Shown here one piece after another: positions 15,110 to 22,433 of a DNA stretch of 26,465 nucleotides. Below the pieces are notes generated by a model. That model ran no database searches. It saw only the letters and a program-made list of their open reading frames with translations, and was not told where the DNA came from. Made by a program: the position numbers and the translations under genes. Position 1 is the first letter of the stretch. Each line of letters starts with the position of its first letter. The DNA comes from JANQKX01 sp039028695 (lineage in GTDB: Bacteria > Pseudomonadota > Alphaproteobacteria > Kiloniellales > Kiloniellaceae): contig JBCCHN010000069.1 of assembly GCA_039028695.1 (NCBI GenBank), positions 1 to 26,465 of the forward strand, given 5' to 3'.

Positions 15110-15193
15110 CTACATTGGAGCCGTGGATGATGCGCCCACGCCAGGAGATATTGTACCCCTGAGCTGCGCGGGAAAAATCTCATTTTGTTTCAT
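15110..15193 (-). CDS. Possible micropeptide, or the start of a frameshifted small gene
   Basis: An ATG at 15193 is preceded by AAGGAGG with five bases between, the best ribosome site in the whole window. The frame encodes 27 residues (starting MKQNEIFPAQLRG) and stops at 15110. A one-base shift just after codon 13 would instead open a frame running to 15051 (YNISWRGRIIHG followed by SNVDPIASEKAVLV), which looks more protein-like, giving about 48 residues in total. The locus may therefore be a short peptide gene, a leader peptide, or a small gene broken by a frameshift. No family was recognised. Confidence 0.35.
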   Translation of the reverse strand: MKQNEIFPAQLRGTISPGVGASSTAPM

Positions 15194-15293
15194 GGTGCCT
15201 CCTTGAATATTGCGGCGACAGCAACCGTACCCTATTGATAAATTAACCCGGGTGTTCAGTCGGCACCCCGCGCAACTTATGAGGATTTTGAGC

Positions 15294-16073
15294 ATGGACT
15301 TAGGAATCTCGGGTCGGAAAGCGATTGTTTGCGCCGCCAGCAAGGGCCTTGGCCGGGCCTGCGCCGAAGCCTTGGCGGCAGCCGGTGTGGAGCTTGTGAT
15401 CAACGCCCGCACCGCCGGGCCACTGGAAGACACGGCCTCTCAACTATCCGCGGCCCACGGCGTAAAGATCACGCCCGTGGCCGCCGATATCACCTCCCAA
15501 GACGGCCGGGATGCTGTTTTGGCCGCCTGTACCAGCCCCGATATTTTGATCAACAATGCAGGTGGTCCGCCGCCTGGCGACTTCCGTGACTGGGACCGGC
15601 AAGCATGGATAGCGGCGGTCGATGCCAACATGTTGACACCGATTTTCATGATCAAGGCGACGGTGGATGGCATGATGGCACGCCGCTTTGGCCGAATCAT
15701 CAACATCACTTCGGGAGCCGTGAAAGCCCCCATTTCCGTTCTTGGACTGTCCAACGGCGCGCGGGCAGGACTGACCGGTTTCGTGGCCGGCCTGGCCCGA
15801 GAAGTGGCTCAACACGGGGTCACCGTCAACAACCTGCTGCCGGGGACATTCGAGACCGACCGACTGAAGGTCACACTGTCCGGCGCCGCCAAGCGGCAAA
15901 GCATCACCCTTGAAGCCGCCCGGGAGGCCCGCATGGCTTCCAACCCGACCAAGCGTTTCGGGCAACCGGAGGAGTTTGGCGCAACCTGCGCCTTTTTAGC
16001 GAGCCAAAAAGCCGGCTACATCACTGGTCAAAATATCCTATTGGATGGCGGTGCCTATCCAGGGACTCTTTAA
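15294..16073 (+). CDS. SDR-family oxidoreductase with Ser and Arg replacing catalytic Tyr and Lys
   Basis: This 259-residue protein has the classical short-chain dehydrogenase layout. The cofactor motif is A-A-S-K-G-L-G-R-A near residues 14-22, followed by the NNAGG motif at about 87-91 and the conserved Asn in D-A-N-M. The active-site Ser is Ser140 in ITSGAV, and the end is GQNILLDGG, as in 3-oxoacyl reductase-like SDRs. At the positions of the catalytic Tyr (Ser+13) and Lys (Ser+17) it has Ser153 and Arg157 (LSNGARAG). SDRs with S-N-x-x-R at this site form a known, poorly characterised subgroup. The ATG at 15294 is chosen because GAGG lies nine bases upstream; an upstream in-frame ATG at 15210 adds residues unlike the family. 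It stands alone, divergent from livJ. Confidence 0.9.
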   Translation: MDLGISGRKAIVCAASKGLGRACAEALAAAGVELVINARTAGPLEDTASQLSAAHGVKITPVAADITSQDGRDAVLAACTSPDILINNAGGPPPGDFRDWDRQAWIAAVDANMLTPIFMIKATVDGMMARRFGRIINITSGAVKAPISVLGLSNGARAGLTGFVAGLAREVAQHGVTVNNLLPGTFETDRLKVTLSGAAKRQSITLEAAREARMASNPTKRFGQPEEFGATCAFLASQKAGYITGQNILLDGGAYPGTL

Positions 16074-16436
16074 AAATACTCTTCGGATTATGACTATAAG
16101 AACTTAGCGGCCACGCGGATAAGGTGGAGCTCGAGCACTGCGATTTTATTCGCGACCGCCACACACTGCCAGGAGAGGACAAAGAACAGACCAAGCGGGT
16201 CGTTGAACCCCGTCATGGTGTTTTATATGCCTTCGGCCTTAGGGGCTTATGGTCAGTTTACCGTAGGCGAAAGCAAAACCGCCATCGTCACGGAGAGCGC
16301 TTGCGAGACGTTATCTCAGATAACGCGTGGTCTGCACTAAATCTGCCTCTTACCACAGGGCCATCAATCGAGCGCTCAGGATTTAGCGGGTGCTGAACCA
16401 ACAAGAAGGCATGGACCGCTTTATGGGCGATCAAAG
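16074..16436. other. Intergenic region between convergent SDR and ACP genes
   Basis: No supported gene was found. Short frames exist on the plus strand, including 41 codons at 16215-16340, but none has a ribosome site or recognisable family. GAGACGTTATCTC and AGATAACGCGTG near 16306-16328 form a weak dyad. No terminator with a T-run was found for either neighbour. Confidence 0.5.
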
Positions 16437-16700
16437 TTAGGCCGCAGAAGAACTCTGGTTTAAAATTAAATCGGCGATGCCGCTGATATAGGTAAATTCC
16501 TCGCTGAAAAGATCCTCTTCGTCCAGAACCACACCGAAGCGCTCTTCGATAAAGGCGATGAGCCGAACCACGCCGAGCGAATCCAAATAGCCCGAATCGA
16601 AAAGGTGAACGTCCAGCGTCAGGCCCGGATCGTCCGCCGTCGTCTGGGCATCTTCAACGATGAAGTTTCTGAGGTCCTGGGTAGTCTGATCTTTGGACAT
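16437..16700 (-). CDS. Acyl carrier protein / peptidyl carrier-like protein
   Basis: Carrier proteins hold an acyl or aminoacyl group on a phosphopantetheine arm. This 87-residue protein has the expected four-helix size. The attachment site is Ser41 in the DSLG motif (GYLDSLGVVRL), followed by I-A-F-I-E-E-R-F-G-V as helix II/III, both typical. The acidic loop L-D-E-E-D-L-F also fits. It is more like the stand-alone carriers that work with AMP ligases (DltC-like) than fatty-acid AcpP. It is the last gene of a four-gene cluster, 21 bases after the asparagine-synthetase-like gene, and is the likely carrier for the product of the AMP ligase. A phosphopantetheinyl transferase is not present in the window. 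Confidence 0.9.
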   Translation of the reverse strand: MSKDQTTQDLRNFIVEDAQTTADDPGLTLDVHLFDSGYLDSLGVVRLIAFIEERFGVVLDEEDLFSEEFTYISGIADLILNQSSSAA

Positions 16701-16721
16701 GATAATAACTTTTTCCCTAAT

Positions 16722-18026
16722 TCACTTTGGATATTTGGTTGCTACGCGATAGAAGCCGGCCCGAATAAATTGCCGGAGGACATTGTCCGACTCGATTGAA
16801 AATTTCTTTTTCCACGCCTCGGCTAAAACGTCTGACGTATAGCCGGCATCGACCAGGCAGGGCAGAATGCCCGTGGGCTCGTCCGACGTCCCGATTTGTG
16901 CCCGTACTTTTTGGCGATTGAATAAGAAATCAGGAAGCAAGTCGCTCGCGATTGCCCTGACGAGTTTGTTTTTTGCCCCCGGCTCCTCTATTTCTGCGCT
17001 CGGTACCTTGAGATACTCATCGACCACCAAGCCGTAAACCTGGACCAAATCGATACCATGCCGGGCAAATACCCCAACCTCCCGGTCGCCTGTATCCAAC
17101 CCCTTGACGAGGACGAGGCGCAACTTATCAAAGTCCAAATCTGGCAGGCTATAGTACTCCTGGCCCTTATAGGTGATGGGCGAATAATCAGCCACGATCT
17201 CATTCATCATGTCACCGGTTAGAACCAGGACCTTACCTCGCGCCGGATCTTTCTTCCGCCAGGCTGCCATGTGGCGGGCCAGAAATTCATTCACGATGGC
17301 GCAGTGAAGGTTAAAATCGCGCCAATCTTGGCCGTACACCAAGGCCCGGTCTAAGGCCGACAAGATATCCTCGCGGGTGGCGGGGATAAAATTGAAGGGA
17401 ATTTTCAGATGTTCCGCGATCCGGCGCGCATAGATGGCATCTTCGCTTTCCGCATGGCCGGGGCTCACAAAGCTATAGGTAAAGGCGGATACGGAGGGGA
17501 AGTACTTGACCGCCAAAGCAGCAATGAGGCTGCTATCCAAGCCACCGGACAGGCAAAGGCAAACCTGATGATCGCGAAAACGCTCTGAGAGCCGCTCAAA
17601 CCACTGCTCCAGAGCCGCCCGAATCTGGACCGCCTGCTGCTCCAGGGATGCCTCGCTCTCAACCGCCATGGTGGGAGAATAATAACGGGTCAATTTCAGG
17701 CTTTGGGCAGCGGAGTCTATCTCGACGAAATGGCCGGACGGCACGGAATAGATCGACTCAAATGCAATCCCTGCAGAGACTAGGTCGATAACATAGTTTG
17801 CGACCCAAAGCTCGCCGTCCTTCCCGATACCAAAAAAGAGTTTGTTGATTCCGTGTTTGTCACGAATGAGGACGACGCTGCCGTCTTTCCTCTCCAGGGC
17901 CAGAGAGAATTGTCCTTTCACACCCGACAGATCTTGCTTCAAGCGCTCTGGATCTTCCCCATCCAAAAGCGGGGCAAACTGCCCATCCAGCCAAAAAATA
18001 TTCGAGATTTTCAGAAGGGATTTCAA
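16722..18026 (-). CDS. Asparagine-synthetase-like protein lacking the glutaminase active site
   Basis: Asparagine-synthase-type enzymes adenylate a carboxylate and attack it with ammonia or an amine. The pyrophosphatase motif SGGLDSS is at residues 160-166 of the 434-residue protein, and the C-terminal synthetase domain is complete. The N-terminus starts in the middle of the glutaminase domain: only its last part is present, including the R-D-K-H-G-I-N-K-L-F-F stretch. There is no Cys2 nucleophile, so glutamine cannot be hydrolysed in the usual way. The chosen start is a TTG at 18026 with GGGAGG eight bases upstream, four bases after the aminotransferase stop. A further TTG at 18086 would overlap that gene by 56 bases and adds no Cys2 either. 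Likely substrates are free ammonia, an amino group from the partner aminotransferase, or an intramolecular amine, as in beta-lactam synthetases. Confidence 0.88.
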   Translation of the reverse strand: MKSLLKISNIFWLDGQFAPLLDGEDPERLKQDLSGVKGQFSLALERKDGSVVLIRDKHGINKLFFGIGKDGELWVANYVIDLVSAGIAFESIYSVPSGHFVEIDSAAQSLKLTRYYSPTMAVESEASLEQQAVQIRAALEQWFERLSERFRDHQVCLCLSGGLDSSLIAALAVKYFPSVSAFTYSFVSPGHAESEDAIYARRIAEHLKIPFNFIPATREDILSALDRALVYGQDWRDFNLHCAIVNEFLARHMAAWRKKDPARGKVLVLTGDMMNEIVADYSPITYKGQEYYSLPDLDFDKLRLVLVKGLDTGDREVGVFARHGIDLVQVYGLVVDEYLKVPSAEIEEPGAKNKLVRAIASDLLPDFLFNRQKVRAQIGTSDEPTGILPCLVDAGYTSDVLAEAWKKKFSIESDNVLRQFIRAGFYRVATKYPK

Positions 18027-18030
18027 GGCC

Positions 18031-19206
18031 CTAACCTCCCGATTCCATTTTCCTGGCCTCAGCAAAGGCCGGCAGGCATGTTTCAAGGGCTTCTTTTTTG
18101 GCCGTTAGGGAAATGCGGAAATAGCCCTCCTCGTGGAATATCGAGGACGGCAGAACCAGAACGCCTTTTTCTCCTAAGAATTCTGAAAAAGCCATATCAT
18201 CCGCAACCGGACTCTTGGCATAGATAAAAAACGTCCCGCCGGCGTCGCAGACATCGTACCCCATCCCAGCGAGTTCCGAGCGCAAGTAAGCCTGTTGCCT
18301 GGCGATACCATCCAATGCCGGGCGGTGGGTCAGCAGCTTTAGCACCGCCTTTTGCATTAAGCCGGTCGGCGTGCAAAAACCCATACGCCGGACATTGCGC
18401 AAGAGGCTTTCCCGCAAAACCTCGCGGTTGGGGTCAAGCGGATTGACGGCCAGGTAGCCGATCCTTTGACCCTGTAAAAGGAAGCTCTTTCCGAAAGAAT
18501 AAATGCTCAGGCTGTTGGGATGGCACTTCAGTACGCTGCAAAACGACTCATCCTTCCAGATGATATCCTTATGAACTTCATCACCGATAAGATAGATATC
18601 CGACCCAAAGAGCTTTGCCTTTTCCTTTAAGAGGGCCGAAAGGCGCTGAAGCTCTCCTTCGTTCAAGATAACGCCGCTGGGACAGCCCGGATTGCTCAAA
18701 ATAATACCCCGGGTGTTTTGGTCGATGGCGTTCAACAAAGCATCAAAATCCAAGTGCTTGTCCGATGCTAGAGGCACAAAACGGAAGGGCACCGACAGGT
18801 TTTCCAAATACAGAGGATAATCTAACCAGCAAGGCACCAAGACAATAAGCTCACCGCCCCCCTCGAATAGGGATCGAAAGGCCACGTTCAAACCGGCCAT
18901 GGCACCGGGGGTCATGATGATGTCACGAAAATTAAAGGGCAATTCGTAGGCTTGGCTGAGCTGGCTGGCGATGGCCCGGCGGGTGACCGTTCTTCCCCCA
19001 TAGGGACTATATTGAAAGTCTAGATCCCGGTTTTCCTGCAAGGCCCCCTTTAAAGCATCGAGCACCACCTCATCGGGTCCGTCGTAAGGGTTGGCGTAGG
19101 ACAAGTCCACCAAGCGGGGACCAAAACCACGAAAGGCTTTGGCCGCGATTGCCTCAAATCGCTCTTGCGGCGCCAAAAAAGCGGAAGATTGGTCACTGTT
19201 GGGCAA
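18031..19206 (-). CDS. PLP-dependent aminotransferase, class I/II
   Basis: The protein has the fold-type I aminotransferase pattern. With the start at 19206 it is 391 residues. The PLP Lys is Lys240 in YSFGKSFLLQGQRIG, the Asp that holds the pyridine nitrogen is in LIGDEVH, and the Asn contacting the cofactor is in SNPGCPSG. The Y-S-P-Y-G-G segment also fits. It transfers an amino group between an amino acid and a keto acid or aldehyde. The start is uncertain. The TTG at 19206 has AGGGA about nine bases upstream and overlaps the ligase end by 14 bases. An ATG at 19266 adds 20 residues, overlaps by 74 and lacks a ribosome site. It lies between an AMP ligase and an asparagine-synthetase-like gene and probably prepares the amino group used by them. 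Confidence 0.9.
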   Translation of the reverse strand: MPNSDQSSAFLAPQERFEAIAAKAFRGFGPRLVDLSYANPYDGPDEVVLDALKGALQENRDLDFQYSPYGGRTVTRRAIASQLSQAYELPFNFRDIIMTPGAMAGLNVAFRSLFEGGGELIVLVPCWLDYPLYLENLSVPFRFVPLASDKHLDFDALLNAIDQNTRGIILSNPGCPSGVILNEGELQRLSALLKEKAKLFGSDIYLIGDEVHKDIIWKDESFCSVLKCHPNSLSIYSFGKSFLLQGQRIGYLAVNPLDPNREVLRESLLRNVRRMGFCTPTGLMQKAVLKLLTHRPALDGIARQQAYLRSELAGMGYDVCDAGGTFFIYAKSPVADDMAFSEFLGEKGVLVLPSSIFHEEGYFRISLTAKKEALETCLPAFAEARKMESGG

Positions 19207-20731
19207 GAAAGGCTTCCCTAATCGCTTGGCGATCTGGCTTCCCAGACCCCAGTTTAGGCAATTCATCCATGAAGGAAAAAACCGTTGGCCTCATGTATTC
19301 GGGCATCTCTTTAGCACAGTAAGCCTGCAGCTGGCTTTCGTCGAACTCGGCGTTATTCCGGGGTGCGACAACCGCGACGATGTCATTTGTGGTGTCATCC
19401 CGCGGTCGGGAAAAAGCCACTGCCCCGGACACCAAACCCGACGCATAGATGTGGTGCTCAATCTCCTCCGGGCTGACCCGCACGCCCAAGTTCTTGATCA
19501 TCCCGTCTTTCCGGCCGACAAAATATAGATAGCCTTCCTCGTCTTTTTTCACGATGTCGCCGGAATAGACCACCATCTCCTCCATCCCGTTTTCGGTTCG
19601 CCGATAGGGATGGGGCCGGTATACCTTTTCCGTTGCTTGCCGATCACGCCAGTACCCCAAGGCGATATTGGCGCCGCGATGGACCAATTCACCGGGTTCT
19701 CCCGGCGCACATTCCTGCTGCTCGTCGTTCACCACGAGGATTTCCACATTGGGAATGGCCTTGCCCATGGACTTGGGCCGTTTGTCGACTTGATCGCTCG
19801 GCAAAATGGTCGAGCGGAAGGCCTCCGTCAGGCCATACATCAAATAGATTTTGAGGTGGGGATGAGTTTGGCGATAGAGCTTCACCAAATTTTCGGGAAA
19901 AACACCGCCCGTATTGGAAATGTACCTGAGCTTCGGAAACTCGCTCTTATTAAAGGGCGAATAAGGCCCAGCCAGCTGGGACCATAAGAGGGGCACGCCG
20001 GCCATGCCCGTCACTTCGTGCTTTTGTAGGGTACGGCAGATGTCGGCGGGAAAGAGGGAGCGCTGAATGACCAACGTGCCGCCCACGAGCATCATGGTCA
20101 GGAGTTGATTGAGGCCATAATCGAAGCTGAACGGCAGCAGGCTGATCAGCCTGTCATCCTTGGTCAAAGACATAAAGTCCGAGATAATTTCGGCGCCGGA
20201 GAGCAGATTGTTGTGGCTGAGCATGATGCCCTTGGGCAAACCCGTCGAGCCGGAGGTATAGATAATGAGGGCCAAGTCTTGACCGATCACTCGGCAAGGG
20301 CCCAAAGCATTATCGTTATCTACCCCGTCCCCCAGATCTTCCACATTGAGAATGAAACAGTCTTGCAACTCCAGGGAGGTCAAGGTCCGCGATAGTTGTC
20401 GTTCCGTGACCAGGCCGCTGGCACCGGCATGGTTAACGATATGGTCGATCTGCTGGGGTTTTAGTTTATCGTTTAGGATAACCGCCACCGCGCCCAGGTA
20501 GTGAACGGCAAAAAAGGAGGCCACGGCATCCACGGAGCGTCGCATAAAGATCGCCACCCGATCCGACCTTTTGATACCGCGCTGCTGAAGCTGAACCGCG
20601 AAAAAGCGAGTTCGCGCCATGAGCGCTGCATAGGTAACGCTTTGATCGCCATCAATAAGCGCAATCCGAGAGGCTTCCGCCCCCTGATGCTGGAAAAGAA
20701 GGTCACTAAGGCAATAGATTTTAAACGCCAC
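19193..20731 (-). CDS. AMP-forming acyl/aminoacyl ligase (adenylate-forming enzyme)
   Basis: The 512-residue protein is a complete adenylating enzyme. The P-loop T-S-G-S-T-G-L-P-K-G is at residues 159-168, Y-G-L-T-E-A-F at 299-305, the Y-S-G-D hinge region at 389-392, F-V-G-R-K-D-G-M-I-K-N-L-G at 404-416, and the catalytic Lys498 in LGSGKPDR. It activates a carboxylate as an acyl-AMP and passes it to a thiol, either CoA or, given the neighbour, the phosphopantetheine of the ACP. The Y-L-M-Y-G-L-T-E-A-F-R-S-T pattern is reminiscent of ligases found with exosortase/polysaccharide loci, but no exosortase is seen here. The start is a GTG at 20731 without a strong ribosome site. It is the first gene of the cassette; a 280-base AT-rich region upstream probably holds the promoter. 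Confidence 0.92.
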   Translation of the reverse strand: MAFKIYCLSDLLFQHQGAEASRIALIDGDQSVTYAALMARTRFFAVQLQQRGIKRSDRVAIFMRRSVDAVASFFAVHYLGAVAVILNDKLKPQQIDHIVNHAGASGLVTERQLSRTLTSLELQDCFILNVEDLGDGVDNDNALGPCRVIGQDLALIIYTSGSTGLPKGIMLSHNNLLSGAEIISDFMSLTKDDRLISLLPFSFDYGLNQLLTMMLVGGTLVIQRSLFPADICRTLQKHEVTGMAGVPLLWSQLAGPYSPFNKSEFPKLRYISNTGGVFPENLVKLYRQTHPHLKIYLMYGLTEAFRSTILPSDQVDKRPKSMGKAIPNVEILVVNDEQQECAPGEPGELVHRGANIALGYWRDRQATEKVYRPHPYRRTENGMEEMVVYSGDIVKKDEEGYLYFVGRKDGMIKNLGVRVSPEEIEHHIYASGLVSGAVAFSRPRDDTTNDIVAVVAPRNNAEFDESQLQAYCAKEMPEYMRPTVFSFMDELPKLGSGKPDRQAIREAFLAQQ

Positions 20732-21011
20732 TTAAAATTCTTTCGTACATTAATAATTTCTAATCTAAGGTAAATCTATCATTCATTTGATCAAAAAAAA
20801 AGTGTCCAAACCATCAAATCTCAGCACGGCGCCCGAGAAAGCCTGTGTCGCACCAAAAAACAATCACAAAAACTCAATTATAGATAGCATCAATAGAACC
20901 AGCAACGACACAGTGTGAAAACCATCGGTTCTTGGATGGAAAAGAGATTGAGCGGGAAAAACAGGTCAAAATTGGTGGAAAACAGACTCCTAAAAAAATT
21001 TAAGAGGCACT
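20732..21011. other. AT-rich promoter region of the ligase-ACP cassette
   Basis: This stretch lies between the FemAB-like gene and the ligase. On the minus strand TTTACC followed after 16 bases by TAATGT (about 20775-20748) could be a sigma-70 promoter, but the match is modest. The T-run at 20794-20802 on the minus strand is not preceded by a strong stem. Confidence 0.3.
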
Positions 21012-22043
21012 CTACTTATTATTTTCTTTTTGAGACGAAACTGACTTCAGATAATTTCTTCGTCTTATGTTCCTCGGAATGACGTATATCTTTTCGGCCA
21101 AAGACCGCGCTAGGTAAATCGAATTCGAACGCGGCATCAGCAGCGAGTAATAGGTGACGGGATTGCCCCCGTACTTTTTCTTGTAGTCCAAGGCCCAGCC
21201 CCAATCGAAACAAACAGCGTCCTGGCTCTTCCAATATTGCATAGCAAATAGGTGCAAGGCCTCATTGGGACGCAGTATTTGGTGATCACGAAGACTGGCA
21301 TTTCCCCAGAAAAAGCCAAAATCGCCGTAGCCGGGATAAATACCGGTCGCGATGCTTTTTCCGTCTTTATTGCGGGCCCGCAACAGTAAAAGGTTTTGCG
21401 ATGGGGAAATGTGCTCGATCAGCTTTTCGACGCGCCCCAAGTTATAGTTGGGAGCCATATTTTGCTTAGCAAATACATCTTTTAGCTGCTCATAATACTC
21501 CTCGGCAAATCCGGTTGGCTCCGCAACTTCGATTGAGACCCCTTCTTTTGCCGATTTTCTTACCGCACGGCGACAGGAGCTGCTCATGGAGTGAAAAATT
21601 TCGTCCCAACTTAAAGTCAGATCCGTTTCGTAGTTCTCAAATGCTCGATATTGACAACCGACTTTTTGCACATCCGACAGGGTCATATTGCGATCGATCA
21701 ATTCAAAATGCCAACATCTCAACTCTTTGAAGGCGAAATGCGCAACCGAACGAACCGCCTCGGCGTATGAGGTTTCAGGAACCAGGTTAAAGCCCTGATA
21801 TCCACTCATCCATCCTCGGAAAGGACTGCCCAAAAGTCGGATACCCAGCTTTTTAAAAAGGACCCCGGAGAAATAGCCCACCACGTCGTTGCCGTCTTCG
21901 AGGGCCAGAACGACGATATCACCGCTTGTGAAATCTGCCACAAAGTCGAGCCAAGACCGCTGTTGAAATACATTACGGTCTTTGAAGGCATTCAGCGCCG
22001 ACCAGTCAATTTCTTCTACGCCCAACTGATGAATTTTATACAA
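21012..22043 (-). CDS. FemAB/GNAT-type acyltransferase-like protein
   Basis: The 343-residue protein has two acyl-CoA N-acyltransferase-like halves. The second contains a GNAT-type core with V-F-A-K-Q-N-M-A-P-N-Y, strand L-L-L-L-R-A-R-N-K-D-G-K-S-I-A-T-G-I-Y and the end D-W-G-W-A-L-D-Y-K-K-K-Y-G-G. The last pattern (F-K-x-x-F-G-G-like end) is typical of FemAB-like aminoacyl or acyl transferases found in cell-envelope and polysaccharide clusters. The R-R-A-V-R-K-S-A-K-E segment near residue 155 is also typical. The TTG at 22043 is preferred because GGAG lies six bases upstream. A TTG at 22055 would add four residues without a ribosome site. It is on the same strand as the ligase-ACP cassette and may transfer the cassette's product to a sugar or peptide; this is inference. 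Confidence 0.8.
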   Translation of the reverse strand: MYKIHQLGVEEIDWSALNAFKDRNVFQQRSWLDFVADFTSGDIVVLALEDGNDVVGYFSGVLFKKLGIRLLGSPFRGWMSGYQGFNLVPETSYAEAVRSVAHFAFKELRCWHFELIDRNMTLSDVQKVGCQYRAFENYETDLTLSWDEIFHSMSSSCRRAVRKSAKEGVSIEVAEPTGFAEEYYEQLKDVFAKQNMAPNYNLGRVEKLIEHISPSQNLLLLRARNKDGKSIATGIYPGYGDFGFFWGNASLRDHQILRPNEALHLFAMQYWKSQDAVCFDWGWALDYKKKYGGNPVTYYSLLMPRSNSIYLARSLAEKIYVIPRNIRRRNYLKSVSSQKENNK

Positions 22044-22055
22044 CCTATTCTCCAA

Positions 22056-22433
22056 GCCGGCGAAAAACTATTAAAGATAGAATATCGTTCAATCAAATTT
22101 TTTGAGCCATCGCCACAAATCGGTAAATTAAGGCATTCTCAAAAACTGACTGGAAGATGCCATAATTTAATCGCCTGACAAATATCAAAAATTTTTTGGA
22201 ACAGAATTCACCCCATATTCATTCGGGAAATCCTATCAAAAAATCCAATTTCGGCCGAGTGCCCGGCTGCGAAATGGCTTAAACGAGGGTTCGTTCCGTC
22301 TGTCCAGATTTATACTCAACTCGAAAATTCAGCCATCACCCCTCTGAAAATGCACCTTCTTTTGATTGAGATTCTTTATTACCGATAACAACCTCAACCC
22401 AGGCACTTTGATTACCCAGGTACGACCTTAGCC
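22056..22433. other. Gap between the two acyltransferase-like genes
   Basis: No gene was found. The stretch is AT-rich close to the FemAB-like start and probably contains its promoter. No clear terminator for the upstream gene was identified, so read-through is possible. Confidence 0.4.

Larger units (their letters stand above)
14580..15293. other. Large intergenic region upstream of livJ and the SDR gene
   Basis: These 714 bases separate two divergent genes and must contain both promoters. They hold no gene of ordinary length. Two items stand out and are listed separately: a terminator-like hairpin at 14948-15009 on the plus strand, and a micro-ORF with an excellent ribosome site at 15110-15193 on the minus strand. 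The rest (14640-14940 and 15210-15290) shows nothing recognisable. Confidence 0.6.

Noticed and set aside
16215..16340. A 41-codon frame starting MVFYMPSALG
   Set aside because: It looks slightly protein-like but lacks a ribosome site and any recognised similarity, so it was not called.
16124..16396. A 90-codon plus-strand frame between the SDR and ACP genes
   Set aside because: No ribosome site, no recognisable family, and Arg/His-rich composition typical of non-coding frames.
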